Positions 9,030-18,376 of a stretch of DNA of 64,000 nt are shown one piece after another. The number at the start of each line of letters is the position of its first letter. The stretch's first letter is position 1. Source of the DNA: Nocardia niigatensis NBRC 100131 (GTDB lineage Bacteria; Actinomycetota; Actinomycetes; Mycobacteriales; Mycobacteriaceae). The position numbers were made by a program, and so were the translations under genes. The DNA is taken from contig NZ_BAGC01000040.1 of NCBI RefSeq assembly GCF_000308655.1, positions 124,001 to 188,000 on the forward strand, written 5' to 3'. Below the pieces are notes generated by a model. The model was not told the origin of the DNA. It saw only the letters and a list, made by a program, of their open reading frames with translations, and ran no database searches.

Positions 9030-10605
9030 TCAGCACGCACGCGGTTGCGTGATCGGGGTCGAGTGGTAGATCAGATACCCGGCGCCGGACCAGGACAGGG
9101 TGTAGCTCAGGTCCCAATTCGTGCAGGTCTCCCATTCCTGTCCTCGGGGACCCATACCGGCCGCCTGCGTGCTCTGGAAGGTGACCCGGGCGGAGGTGGC
9201 GGTCGACAGCGAACCGGCCGGATCGATGGAGATCACCTCGACATCGCGATCGAAGGTGGTGGACAGGGCATCGGCGAAGCTGGCCCGGTTCTGCGGATTG
9301 CCGGGGTCGAAACTCCCCGACGGATCCAATGTCCCCAGAGCCACGTCGTAAGCGTGGTTGTCGATGCCGCTGAAATAGGTGTTGAACAGGGTGGCCACCG
9401 CGACCGCACGCGGGTCGCCGGTGAGCGCGGGCGCGATGTCCACGATGCCCACCCGGGTCACGGCCGTCGGGGTGGAGGTCGTGGTGGCCGCGGAATAGCC
9501 GTGCTGCGCGGCCGATGTCGCGGCCACGGGCGCGCCGGAATTCCGGGCCGGATGTGGCCACATCGCCACCAGCGCCACCACCAGCGCGATGATGACGACA
9601 ACGGCGATGCCGAGACCCAGGGCCATGGCGGTCTGCGAGTCAGGCGGGCCGGGGACGGGGGGCGGTGTCGGAGTGACCGCGATCGGCGACGGCCTGGACG
9701 CCGATCGGGACGGTGCCGCCATGGCGGCGGTAGGGGTTGCGGCGCACAGCATTTCGGTCCACATTCCGAGGCTGGGCCGCAGGGCAGGCTCCGGGGCGAG
9801 GCTGGTCCGGGCGAGGTCGCCGAGCGCCGGGGTGACGGCGGCGAGCGCCGACGGGTCGGCGGTGGTCTGGCTGCGGTCGAACAGCCGGACGGCGAGCAGC
9901 CCGAATTTGTAGATGTCCCCGGGCCGCGTCGCCTTCTCCTCACCGGGCGGCAGCTGCCAGTCGGGCGTTTCGGCCTGCGGGAGCACACTCGCGCCGCGCA
10001 GCCGCATGGCGTCGCAGTCCAGCAGAAAGCACGCGGCGCCCGGAACCGTGCTGAACAGCAGGTTCTTCGGTGACAGATCACCCACGACGATGTCCAGGCG
10101 ATGCAATCGGGCCAGGGTGGCGGCCAATTCGGCCAGCAGGGCCACCCGATCGGAATCGCTGATGGTCAAACCGATTCCGGCGATGTAGGCGTCGTCATTG
10201 AGCAGGTACTCGACATTGGCGAGCCGTGGGCCGGTGGTCGTCGCACCGGACAGGCTGCGCAGGTCGAAACGGAAACGATCGGGAACGGCACGCATCAGGA
10301 ACCCGCATGCCCGGCCCTGCCGTTCGACGACCGCGGCGGGCCAGGCGGCACGCTCACACAGCCAGGCCCCATTCCATCGCGTTCAGCTCGAACACCATGG
10401 TCACCATCGCGGCCAGGGCGTCGGCATCCAGTCGCGATTGCAGCGCCGCGTCGTACTCCTTGAAGACCACCGGCCAGCCCGGGCCGCCGCCCACGCTGAT
10501 CGTCCGGTTGGTCACCTCGTGGACGGTGCCCTGCCCGCCCTGTCCCAGGCGCCTGCCGAGCACCAGATCGGCGTGGTCGACGCTGTGGAGCCGCGCGGCC
10601 GTCAT
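9030..10605 (-). CDS. TerY-P triad Ser/Thr kinase with TM and extracellular domain, frameshifted in this sequence
   Basis: The ATG at 10605 overlaps the PP2C stop (ATGA). The first 83 residues give the kinase N-lobe (LGQGGQGTVHEV, VVFKEY) and end at a TGA at 10354. The C-lobe (AAWPAAVVERQGRA, GFLMRAVPDRF, then the GDLSPKNLLF catalytic loop and LLDCDAMRL) continues in another frame, whose first ATG is only at 10295. The span is 1,576 bases, one more than a multiple of three, which fits a single extra base near 10350. The C-lobe is followed by a Pro-rich linker, one TM segment (GLGIAVVVIIALVVALVAM) and an extracytoplasmic NTF2-like domain. The remote catalytic loop is usual for kinases paired with TerY and PP2C. 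It is either a sequence error or a recently broken gene. Confidence 0.75.
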
Positions 10606-11582
10606 CGTGGCCCCGCGGCACTGCGCGGCCAGACGGCCAGCAGGGTGCGGTCGTCGTCGAAGGTGGCGCGGGAGAAGTCCAAGACGTGAGCGAGCCAGGT
10701 CGGCGCCGGCGGCATCGCGAGCTCCCGGGCGAACAGGGAACCTATTCGGCCGTCGCCGTCGCCCAGCGGGAGACCGAACCCGTCGGTGCCCACCAGCAGG
10801 ACGTGTGCGGGACTCAGCTGGACCTCCACCCGGTCCAGCCGTTCGGGCCGGTACGGCAGCGGCGTGACAGCGGTGGAGACGACAGCGGAGCGCTCGTCGG
10901 CTCCGGACCCGAACAGTGGGTGATAGCAACCGTTCTCACGATCCAGAATCCAGGCTCCCGAGTCGCCGATCCGGCACAGTTCGGCCACCGGCCCGCCCGG
11001 GGAGGGCCGAACCAGGCCCGCCACCAGGGTGGTCGCGTAGAGTTCGGCGATTCGGGACAGGGACGGCCGCGCCTCGCGCAACCACCAGCGCGTCAGCCCC
11101 GCCAGCCGATGCGTGCAGTACGACGTCAGGTCTTCGAAGTCGGCCCAGGCCGGGTCATGGCTCAGGCCGCGCAGCATGCGGTGGACGGCGTTTCCGCAGA
11201 CCGCCAGCGCACCACGGTGGGCGAGCGTCGCACGAGAGACGCCGTCCGCCACCGCGAAGACGATGGTGCCGGTGCGTTCGTCCAACGCGGCACGGGCCGA
11301 ATCCTGGCGTGGCTCACGGTGATAGCGATGCCGGGCGCCGCGGACAGAGGCGAAACGCAGGGTCAGATCGGCGGTGGACCAGCCGTCGCATTCGGTGTCG
11401 GGGAAGTCGAAGAAGTCGGGGCCGGTCGGCGGGCGGGCCTCGAATACCGGGCCGGCCTCGTCCACTTCGATCTGCTGCCACTGTTCCGAAGCCGGCCCGG
11501 TCTCACCGCGGGGCGGTGCCGCAGAAATGTGGTCGACATATTCCGCGGCGTCTCCGTCCGCTGCCGATTTCCGTCGCAACAT
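10602..11582 (-). CDS. PP2C-family Ser/Thr phosphatase (TerY-P triad)
   Basis: The protein has 326 residues. PP2C signatures appear in order: a basic strand ending in RQDSARA near 97, VFAVADGVS, LCRIGDSGAWIL, LLVGTDGFG and DDRTLLAVW. These supply the aspartates that bind the two metal ions. The first 60 residues are acidic and disordered. It should reverse phosphorylation made by the kinase encoded immediately downstream, with which it overlaps by four bases (ATGA), and it starts two bases after the vWA gene stops. The order vWA-PP2C-kinase is the hallmark of TerY-P triads described for tellurite/stress-type Ter systems. Confidence 0.87.
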   Translation of the reverse strand: MLRRKSAADGDAAEYVDHISAAPPRGETGPASEQWQQIEVDEAGPVFEARPPTGPDFFDFPDTECDGWSTADLTLRFASVRGARHRYHREPRQDSARAALDERTGTIVFAVADGVSRATLAHRGALAVCGNAVHRMLRGLSHDPAWADFEDLTSYCTHRLAGLTRWWLREARPSLSRIAELYATTLVAGLVRPSPGGPVAELCRIGDSGAWILDRENGCYHPLFGSGADERSAVVSTAVTPLPYRPERLDRVEVQLSPAHVLLVGTDGFGLPLGDGDGRIGSLFARELAMPPAPTWLAHVLDFSRATFDDDRTLLAVWPRSAAGPR

Positions 11583-11584
11583 CG

Positions 11585-12265
11585 TTACCCGACCTCGTCG
11601 ATCGCCATGGTGAACTGGTCCGGTCGATTGATGATCAACTGTGGCGTACCGGAATTCAGCGCGATACTGGAGGCGACCAGACTCGCGGTCAGGGCATGGA
11701 AGAACTCCGAGATCGCCTGGCCGATATCGACTCCCGGCCTGGCGATGAACGCGAATTCGGGGCGGGTGGCGACCTCGACCATCGTCGCCGGCTCGGCATC
11801 ACCGATTCCGCACGCGATGATATTGGGCGCGACGGGAGTTCGGGACTTGTCCGTCAGCAGACTGTGCGGACCGCGCCACGCTCCGCCGTCGGTCGGCTGG
11901 CCGTCGCTGAGTATGAACACCACCGGGCGGTGCACCTTGTACCCCTCGCCGCGCAGCCATCGCACGTCCTCGGGGATCCGACCGAGCAGATCGTCGAATA
12001 CCGCCTGATAGTTGGTCAACCCCCGAATGATCACCTGCGGCAGCGCGGTCTGCACTCGCATATCGGCGATGGCGAGGCGAACCTGCACATCGTCGGAGAA
12101 TCCGAGAATCGCCAGCCGCAGCTTGGCAGCGATCATGGGTTCGGCCCGTAATCCTTCACACAGTGAAACCAGCCCGTTATACAAATCATTACGAAACGGA
12201 CTCATCGACCCCGACTCATCCGCCAGCACATAGGCAGGCAGCAGCACGCCCTTGATTTCCGGCAC
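11585..12265 (-). CDS. TerY-type von Willebrand factor A domain protein
   Basis: The GTG at 12265 has AAGGGGG five bases upstream. A longer in-frame start at 12364 has no such site and adds an unnatural extension. The 226-residue product is almost entirely a vWA domain with an intact MIDAS: DESGS in YVLADESGSMSPF near residue 15, the threonine in RGLTNYQ, and the aspartate in ILSDGQPTD. It resembles TerY, the metal-binding vWA protein of Ter stress systems. It is the first gene of the minus-strand operon, followed directly by PP2C and kinase genes, and probably scaffolds or is regulated by them. Confidence 0.87.
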   Translation of the reverse strand: MPEIKGVLLPAYVLADESGSMSPFRNDLYNGLVSLCEGLRAEPMIAAKLRLAILGFSDDVQVRLAIADMRVQTALPQVIIRGLTNYQAVFDDLLGRIPEDVRWLRGEGYKVHRPVVFILSDGQPTDGGAWRGPHSLLTDKSRTPVAPNIIACGIGDAEPATMVEVATRPEFAFIARPGVDIGQAISEFFHALTASLVASSIALNSGTPQLIINRPDQFTMAIDEVG

Positions 12266-12420
12266 GATATCCCCCTTGCCTGTCCCCTGATGGGGCCGGC
12301 CCCTCCGAAGCCCCCCGAGGATCGATACATCTACGGTAAGCCCACTTTCGGGGCTTGCACACACAAATGCATCATCAGACTTATGAATTGACAGCGAACA
12401 TCGCGGATTCGATTATCTGA

Positions 12421-12696
12421 TCATGAATTTCGAGCCGCCCGATGCCGCCCGAAACCCCGCACCCCGTGGATGCCGCGGTCGCCGAGTTCGTCGGCGATGA
12501 ACCGGTAGCCGAACACGGGGTCGCCGGCGTGAATGTCGCGGACAACGTCGATCAGGTGTACATCGTCCCAATCACGCTGCGCGACAAGTGTTTTCTTCCA
12601 GTCATGGAATGCCTGCGGTGTGAAACCGAGGGCCCGGCAGATCACCGCGACAGGAGACCTTTCCGCGGCCAGGTCGAGGACCAGCGGAAACCTCAT
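12421..12696 (-). pseudogene. Truncated IS3 OrfB transposase
   Basis: About 75 residues match the start of IS3-type OrfB: LVLDLAAERSPVAVICRALG, AFHDWKK, DWDDVHLIDVVRDIHAGDP and FGYRFIADEL. The typical sequence is lost after that point, ending in an Arg-rich tail. The whole rve/DDE catalytic domain is missing, so the fragment cannot transpose. Confidence 0.75.
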
Positions 12697-12836
12697 GCCG
12701 GGGGCAACTCGCGGGCGAAGAACGCCGCGGCGCGGCGCAGGATCTCGTTCTCCCGTCCGGTCCGTTTACTCGCCCCCACCAGCTTGGCGGATTCCTCGCG
12801 GGTCAGGCTCGATTCAGGGGAATGCGCCTCAGCCTG
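12421..12836 (-). mobile_element. Remnant of an IS3-family insertion sequence
   Basis: Two overlapping fragments read on the minus strand. The C-terminus of an OrfA-like HTH protein ends in ENEILRRAAAFFARELPPA (stop at 12693), and the N-terminus of an OrfB integrase begins at 12696 through an ATGA overlap, as in intact IS3 elements. No terminal repeats or DDE catalytic core remain. It sits between the TerY-P operon and the SulP gene and probably marks an old rearrangement. Confidence 0.75.
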
Positions 12837-12910
12837 ACGTCTTCGCCAGCACCTCGACCGCGATTGGCGCGGCGTCAGTGGGGATGATCACCCCGCCAGC
12901 ACCTGGCAAC

Positions 12911-12946
12911 CTGATTGCAGGATTTCTAAACTAATAAGCTAATAAT
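12911..12946 (+). promoter_or_regulatory. Shared promoter motif copy upstream of SulP-1
   Basis: The core CTGATTGCA-GGA-TTTCTAA is followed by an AT-rich stretch with two direct CTAATAA repeats. It ends 17 bases before the GTG start of the transporter. The same core with the same 3-base gap occurs near 28626, 30285 and 35487. TTGCA could serve as a -35 and the AT-rich part as a -10, with a regulator site overlapping. Confidence 0.65.
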
Positions 12947-12963
12947 CCAGAAAGCGAGCAGTT

Positions 12964-14727
12964 GTGACTGACAGCGCCCTAGCCACCCCGTCGTCCGGAC
13001 CTACGCCGCCCATCAAGGAATCCCGCCGCCGGTCATCCGCGCGGTTACCCTTGCGCGCACTGCTACCGGACTGGTCGGAGTGGAAGCCGGCTGTGCGCTC
13101 ACCGGGCGCCGACCTGATGGCAGGCGTGATCGTGGCCCTTGTCGCTCTGCCGCTGGCTTTGGGCTTCGGTATCAGTTCCGGGCTCGGCGCCGCGGCCGGG
13201 CTGGCGACCGCGGTGATCGCAGGAATCGCGGCCGCTGTTTTCGGCGGCTCTCGATTCCAGGTTTCCGGGCCGACGGGCGCGATGACGGTGGTGTTGGTGC
13301 CCATCGTGCATCAGCACGGGGCGAGTGGCGTGCTGACGGTCGGACTGATGGCGGGGCTGATCTTGGTAGTGCTCGCGATGGCCGGTGTCGGTCGCGCGGT
13401 GCGCTTCATGCCGGCTCCGGTGATCGAGGGGTTCACCGCCGGAATCGCGGTCGTGATCGCGCTGCAGCAGTTTCCCGCCGCCCTCGGCATCTCGCACGCC
13501 GAGGGCGAGAAGGTGTGGCAGTCGGCGTTCGACGCGGTACGGCAATACCTCGCCGATCCCGGTGTGGTCACTCCGGTGACCGCAGTCGTCGTGGCCGTGG
13601 TCATCCTGATCGGTGGCCGGTTCCTGCCCAAGCTGCCGTTCGCGCTCATCGCGGTAGCCGCCGCAACCGTCGCCGCCTCGATGTTCCACCTGAATCTGAC
13701 CCGAATCGGGTCGATCCCCGCCGGCCTGTCCGCTCCGTCGCTCGGGTTCGTGCACCTCGATCAGTTGGGGGCGCTGGTCGCACCCGCTTTGGCGGTGGCG
13801 GCATTGGCCGCGCTGGAATCACTGCTGTCGGCCACCGCCGCCGACTCGATGGCGGTGGGAACTCGACACAATCCCGACCGTGAGCTGTTCGGGCAGGGTT
13901 TGGCCAATATCGCCGCGCCTTTGTTCGGCGGCGTGCCCGCAACCGGGGCCATCGCCCGCACCGCGGTGAATGTCCGCTCCGGCGCGCGTACCCGGTTGGC
14001 AGCGTTGACTCACGCACTGCTGCTCGCGGCGATCATCTACCTTGCTTCATCGCTGGTGGCCGATATTCCGCTGGCCGCATTGGCAGGAGTGCTGCTGGCG
14101 ACCACGGTACGAATGGTCGAGACGGCCTCGCTGAAGGCGATCGCCCGAGCGTCTCGTGGGGACGCGATCATCATGACACTCACCTTCGCGGTCACGGTGG
14201 CGCTGGACCTGGTCACCGCGGTCGCGGTCGGGGTGGGTTTCGCGATCGTGCTCGCCCTGCGGTCGGTGGCGCGGGAAGCCCGACTCGAGCAGGTTCCCCT
14301 CGACGAGGACGATCACCTCACCGAAGAGCACGATCTACTGCACGACCACATCGTGGCCTACCGCATCGACGGGCCCCTGTTCTTCGCTGCGGCACACCGG
14401 TTCCTGTTGGAGTTGGCCGAGGTCTCGGATGTCAAGGTCGTCATTCTGCGCATGTCGAAGGTCACCGCGCTCGACACCACCGGCGCGCTGGTGCTCAAGG
14501 ACGTCATCGGCAAGCTCGAGCACCGCCACATCACGGTGCTGATGTCCGGACTTCGGTCCGACCATCGCCGTCGGCTGGCCGCCGTGGGGGCACTGCCCGC
14601 CGACGGCGAGAACGCGATCTTCGCGGACACCCGGCTGGCCATCGACTACGCCCGGCGCTACCTGCCCGTCAATCACCTACCACGAGCACGCCATGCCGCG
14701 GATGACGAAACCGAAGCCGTCGCATAG
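12964..14727 (+). CDS. SulP-family anion transporter with STAS domain (copy 1)
   Basis: The protein has 587 residues. The N-terminus (LPLRALLPDWSEWKPAVRSP) leads into 10 or more hydrophobic segments with the SulP signature (ALPLALGFGISSGLGAAAGL, then FQVSGPTGAM). A cytoplasmic STAS domain covers about 455-565 (VVILRMSKVTALDTTGALVL). SulP proteins move sulfate, bicarbonate or C4-dicarboxylates across the inner membrane. The protein is nearly identical through its core to the product of 25130-26770, and both share the promoter motif with PEP carboxykinase genes, so bicarbonate or dicarboxylate is a reasonable guess. The GTG start is used; no strong ribosome binding site is visible. Confidence 0.9.
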   Translation: MTDSALATPSSGPTPPIKESRRRSSARLPLRALLPDWSEWKPAVRSPGADLMAGVIVALVALPLALGFGISSGLGAAAGLATAVIAGIAAAVFGGSRFQVSGPTGAMTVVLVPIVHQHGASGVLTVGLMAGLILVVLAMAGVGRAVRFMPAPVIEGFTAGIAVVIALQQFPAALGISHAEGEKVWQSAFDAVRQYLADPGVVTPVTAVVVAVVILIGGRFLPKLPFALIAVAAATVAASMFHLNLTRIGSIPAGLSAPSLGFVHLDQLGALVAPALAVAALAALESLLSATAADSMAVGTRHNPDRELFGQGLANIAAPLFGGVPATGAIARTAVNVRSGARTRLAALTHALLLAAIIYLASSLVADIPLAALAGVLLATTVRMVETASLKAIARASRGDAIIMTLTFAVTVALDLVTAVAVGVGFAIVLALRSVAREARLEQVPLDEDDHLTEEHDLLHDHIVAYRIDGPLFFAAAHRFLLELAEVSDVKVVILRMSKVTALDTTGALVLKDVIGKLEHRHITVLMSGLRSDHRRRLAAVGALPADGENAIFADTRLAIDYARRYLPVNHLPRARHAADDETEAVA

Positions 14728-14851
14728 CGCACGGCCAGAACGTTGCTGCCCGCCGAATCACGCAGTGAGACAGTGCGATCACACACGTTCGACAACCGGC
14801 AAACACGCTGATCCGCCCACCGAAACGCCCAAATTGCGCGTTTTCGCAACT

Positions 14852-14875
14852 AGATAGGTTGTGGGGTAACTATCT
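14852..14875. promoter_or_regulatory. Imperfect inverted repeat upstream of the hyc-like operon
   Basis: AGATAGGTT and AACTATCT form a nearly symmetrical repeat separated by seven bases, about 75 bases before the first gene of the operon. It could be an operator. It does not match the shared motif of the other units in this region. Confidence 0.35.
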
Positions 14876-14951
14876 GGTAGACCTCTACCTGTGGCAGATG
14901 CACTAGTGGGTCTTCCAGCCGCCGCCCTCGGCGAACGGTAGAGGCCACATC

Positions 14952-15431
14952 ATGGGCTGGGTAAGCAAGATCTGGCGGGTCGGCCGGGTGGCCGAACCCG
15001 CTCCGGGCGCGCCTGCCTCGGTGCCGAATGTGCCTGCGGCGCTACAGGGTTCGCTGCAGATCCGGCATGTCGACGCGGGCTCGTGCAATGGGTGCGAGGT
15101 GGAAATCTCGGGCGCGTTCGGACCGGTATACGACGCGGAACGTTATGGCGCACGCCTGGTCGCCTCGCCCCGTCACGCCGATGCCGTACTTGTGACGGGA
15201 GTGGTCACGCGCAATATGGCGGTTCCTCTGGCGCAGACTGTCGAAGCCACGCCGCGACCGCGCTTGGTGATCGCGTGCGGCGACTGCGCCCTCAACCGAG
15301 GGGTTTTCGCCGACGCGTACGGAGTGGTCGGCGCGGTCGGTGACGTGGTGGGCGTCGATGTGGAGATACCCGGCTGCCCGCCACCACCGGAGCGGATCAT
15401 CGCCGCATTGCGCTCGGTGACCGGCCGATGA
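14952..15431 (+). CDS. Rv0082-like 20-kDa Fe-S subunit (NuoB/HycG type)
   Basis: The 159-residue protein is the same length as mycobacterial Rv0082. It carries the proximal [4Fe-4S] ligands of NuoB and hydrogenase small subunits: the pair in SCNGCEVE (C45, C48), C112 in ACGDC and C142 in PGCPPP. It would pass electrons between an unknown donor and the HycE-like subunit. It has no TM segment, as expected for the peripheral arm. It is the first gene of a six-gene operon with ATGA overlaps; GAGG precedes the ATG. Confidence 0.88.
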   Translation: MGWVSKIWRVGRVAEPAPGAPASVPNVPAALQGSLQIRHVDAGSCNGCEVEISGAFGPVYDAERYGARLVASPRHADAVLVTGVVTRNMAVPLAQTVEATPRPRLVIACGDCALNRGVFADAYGVVGAVGDVVGVDVEIPGCPPPPERIIAALRSVTGR

Positions 15432-17404
15432 CCGCCATCGGACAAGCCGACGCGCCGACGGAGCCGGCTTCGCTGCGCCGCACCAGTTTTGCGGCCCTCG
15501 TCGCCGGCCTCGCCACGACGATGCTCGGTGCGGCGGGAGTGGCCGCCGGTGCGATCGGATTGTTCGGCGCACCCGGCCCGATCGACATCGGATGGTTGCT
15601 GCCGTTGTCGGGGGTTTATCTGCATCTCGATCCCCTGGGCGGCTTCTTTCTGGCGTTGACCGGAGCGGTGGCGGTCCCGGTCGGCCTGTACTCGATCGGT
15701 TATGGACGTATCGAGCAGCTGGGACGGCTGCCCTCGGCGCTGCTGCCCCTCTTCGTCGCGGCCATGATGCTGGTGCCGGCGGCGGGGTCGGTGACCACGT
15801 TCTTGCTGGCATGGGAGTTGATGGCCATCGCGTCGCTGGTGCTGGTGGTGACCGAGCATCGGCGGACCGCGGCCCGGGCGGCGGGGGTGTTCTATGCGGT
15901 GATGACTCAGCTCGGGTTCGCCTGCATCCTCGTCGGATTGATGGTGGCCTCTGCAGCGGGCGGCGCGGATCGGTTCACCGAGTTCGGCGCCTTGTCTCCG
16001 GGTACCCGGGCCGTGGTGTTCGCGCTGACGGTGGCCGGGTTCGGCTCGAAGGCAGGTCTGGTGCCGTTGCACGCGTGGCTGCCGCGTGCCCATCCGGAGG
16101 CGCCGAGCCCGGTCTCGGCGCTGATGAGCGCCGCAATGGTGAATCTGGGCATCTACGGCATCGTCCGCTTCGACGTGACCGTGTTCGGTCCCGGCCCCGG
16201 CTGGTACGGACTGGTATTGCTGATCGCCGGAGGGGTGACCGCCGTCTACGGGATCCTGCAAGCGTCGGTGGCCACCGATATCAAACGGCTTCTTGCCTTT
16301 TCGACCATCGAGAACATGGGGCTGGTCACGCTGGCGGTGGGCACGGCCGTGCTGCTGACAGCGTCCGGCGCGCATGCGGCCGCGACGGTCGCGATGACCG
16401 CCGCGCTGCTGCATCTACTCGCCCACGCGGCGTTCAAGAGTCTGGGATTCCTCGCCGCCGGGTCGGTGCTGGCGGCGACCGGACTGCGGGATCTGGATCG
16501 GCTGGGCGGGCTCGCGCGGCGAATGCCAGTGACCACGAGCTTGTTCGGGGTCGCCGCGCTGGGCGCTTGCGGTCTGCCGCTGGGCGCGGGCTTCATCAGT
16601 GAGTGGCTGCTCGTGCAGGCGTTGATCCACGCCGATCAACCACGCGACCCGGTGGTGGCCTTGGCCGCTCCGCTGGCGGTCGGCGCGGTCGCGCTGACCG
16701 CCGGTCTGGGCGTGGCGACGATGGTGAAGGCGTTCGGAATCGGATTCCTCGCCCGGCCGCGTTCCGATCAGGCGGCGCGAGCGCGTGAGGTCCCGGCCTC
16801 GATGGTTGTCGGCATGGCGATCCCGGCGGCGGCCTGCCTTGTGCCGGCAGTGGCACCGGTGGTGTTGTCCCCAGGTTTGCAGCGCGCGCTTGCCGCGATA
16901 CCGGTGTCCAGGGATCCGGCGTTCACCGGCTTGGGCGCGACCGTGCATTTGCCGGGGCTGCCGGGGTCGATTGCACCCGGCGTGATCGCCACGACGCTGG
17001 CGATCGCCGCGCTGGCCGTTTCAGCGGTCACATGGTGGGCAGCCAGGCGACAACCTGCGGCACAGGTACTGCCGTTGTGGGCGTGTGGTGCGGACCAGCC
17101 GAATGCGCGAATGCAGTACACCGCAACGTCTTTCGGCGAACCATTGCAGCGGGTGTTCGATGACGTGCTGCGACCCGACACCGATATCGAGATCACTCAT
17201 CTGGCTGAATCCCGGTATCTGGTGGACAAGGTGGCTTACCGAGCACGCATCAGCGACATGATCGAGGACCGGTTGTATCGGCCGGTGACGCGTGTGGTGC
17301 GGCGGGCGGCTCTGGCGATGGCTCGCGCTCACAACGGCAGTGTGCATCTGTATTTGGCATATGGCGCGATCGGAGTGTTGATCGTACTGGTGGTGGCACG
17401 ATGA
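15428..17404 (+). CDS. NuoL/HyfB-like proton-pumping membrane subunit (Rv0083-like)
   Basis: The 658-residue protein is highly hydrophobic with about 14-16 TM segments. It contains the antiporter-family (Proton_antipo_M) core: PLHAWLPRAHPEAPSPVSALMS near 210 and a DIKRLLAFSTIENMG stretch with the conserved lysine, and a long C-terminal extension ending in a TM helix. It should be a proton or sodium channel arm of the complex. Its ATG overlaps the previous stop and its TGA overlaps the next ATG. It corresponds in position and size to Rv0083. Confidence 0.88.
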   Translation: MTAIGQADAPTEPASLRRTSFAALVAGLATTMLGAAGVAAGAIGLFGAPGPIDIGWLLPLSGVYLHLDPLGGFFLALTGAVAVPVGLYSIGYGRIEQLGRLPSALLPLFVAAMMLVPAAGSVTTFLLAWELMAIASLVLVVTEHRRTAARAAGVFYAVMTQLGFACILVGLMVASAAGGADRFTEFGALSPGTRAVVFALTVAGFGSKAGLVPLHAWLPRAHPEAPSPVSALMSAAMVNLGIYGIVRFDVTVFGPGPGWYGLVLLIAGGVTAVYGILQASVATDIKRLLAFSTIENMGLVTLAVGTAVLLTASGAHAAATVAMTAALLHLLAHAAFKSLGFLAAGSVLAATGLRDLDRLGGLARRMPVTTSLFGVAALGACGLPLGAGFISEWLLVQALIHADQPRDPVVALAAPLAVGAVALTAGLGVATMVKAFGIGFLARPRSDQAARAREVPASMVVGMAIPAAACLVPAVAPVVLSPGLQRALAAIPVSRDPAFTGLGATVHLPGLPGSIAPGVIATTLAIAALAVSAVTWWAARRQPAAQVLPLWACGADQPNARMQYTATSFGEPLQRVFDDVLRPDTDIEITHLAESRYLVDKVAYRARISDMIEDRLYRPVTRVVRRAALAMARAHNGSVHLYLAYGAIGVLIVLVVAR

Positions 17405-18360
17405 CGGTGCTGTCGTACGTGGCCGGCGCGGCGCAGATCGGCGGCGTCGTAGCGGGCGCACCGCTGGCATTGGGGGTGATGCGGCAGACCCGAGCCCGGT
17501 TGGAGGGCCGTGCCGGAGCGGGTGTGCTGCAGCCGTGGCGAGACCTGCGCAAGCAGCTCGGCAAGATGGCGATCATTCCGGTCGGTACCACGGTCGTCTT
17601 CGCCGCAGCCCCCGTGGTGCTGGCGGGCACGACTCTGCTTGTCGCGGCCATCTCTCCGTTGGTGGCGACCGGTTCTCCGCTCGACGGTGTGGCCGATCTC
17701 TTCGCGGTGGTCGGGTTGCTGTTTCTGGGCACGGTCGCGCTCACTCTCGCCGGGATCGACACCGGCACCGCCTTCGGCGGCATGGGTGCCAGCAGAGAAA
17801 CGGTCATCGCGGCCCTGGTCGAGCCGACCATCCTGCTGTCGGTATTCGCGCTGTCGATTCCGGGCGGCTCGTCGAATCTCGGTGCGCTGGTTGCCGGTAC
17901 GCTCGCACACCCGAGCCGGGTGGCGTCGCTGACCGGCCTGCTGGCCGCCGCGGCGCTGGTGATCGTGATCATCGCCGAGACCGGGAGGCTGCCGGTCGAC
18001 AATCCGGCGACGCACCTGGAACTGACCATGATCCACGAGGCGATGGTGCTCGAATACGCCGGCCCGAAGCTGGCGTTCATCGAATGGGCGAGCGCGATGC
18101 GCCTGACCGTGCTGCTGGCCTTGCTGGCGAATCTGTTCCTGCCATGGGGGATCGCGGGCACGGAACCGAGTGCGGCCGCGGTCGGGGTGGGTGTGGTCGC
18201 GATCGTCTTGAAAGTCCTCGTGCTGGCGGTCGCACTGGCGAGTGCGGAGGTATTCATCGCGAAGCTGCGGCTGTTCCGGGTGCCCGAGCTGCTCGCCGGG
18301 TCCTTCCTGCTCGCATTGCTCGCGGTGACCGCGGCGAACTTCTTCACGTCCCATTCCTGA
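17401..18360 (+). CDS. hycD: HycD-like membrane anchor subunit (NuoH family)
   Basis: The 319-residue protein has about eight TM helices and NuoH/HycD features: a quinone-site-like [10 protein letters not shown] stretch near 45, [16 protein letters not shown], and an acidic segment before [21 protein letters not shown]. In complex I and group-4 hydrogenases this subunit connects the peripheral Fe-S arm to the ion-pumping arm. It corresponds to Rv0084 of M. tuberculosis. Confidence 0.9.
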   Translation: MTVLSYVAGAAQIGGVVAGAPLALGVMRQTRARLEGRAGAGVLQPWRDLRKQLGKMAIIPVGTTVVFAAAPVVLAGTTLLVAAISPLVATGSPLDGVADLFAVVGLLFLGTVALTLAGIDTGTAFGGMGASRETVIAALVEPTILLSVFALSIPGGSSNLGALVAGTLAHPSRVASLTGLLAAAALVIVIIAETGRLPVDNPATHLELTMIHEAMVLEYAGPKLAFIEWASAMRLTVLLALLANLFLPWGIAGTEPSAAAVGVGVVAIVLKVLVLAVALASAEVFIAKLRLFRVPELLAGSFLLALLAVTAANFFTSHS

Positions 18361-18376
18361 TCGGAGACGGAGCGCA

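Noticed and set aside
14728..14951. A DosR-type box before the hyc-like operon
   Set aside because: No GGGAC-type symmetrical sequence is present in this gap; only an imperfect AGATAG repeat was found.
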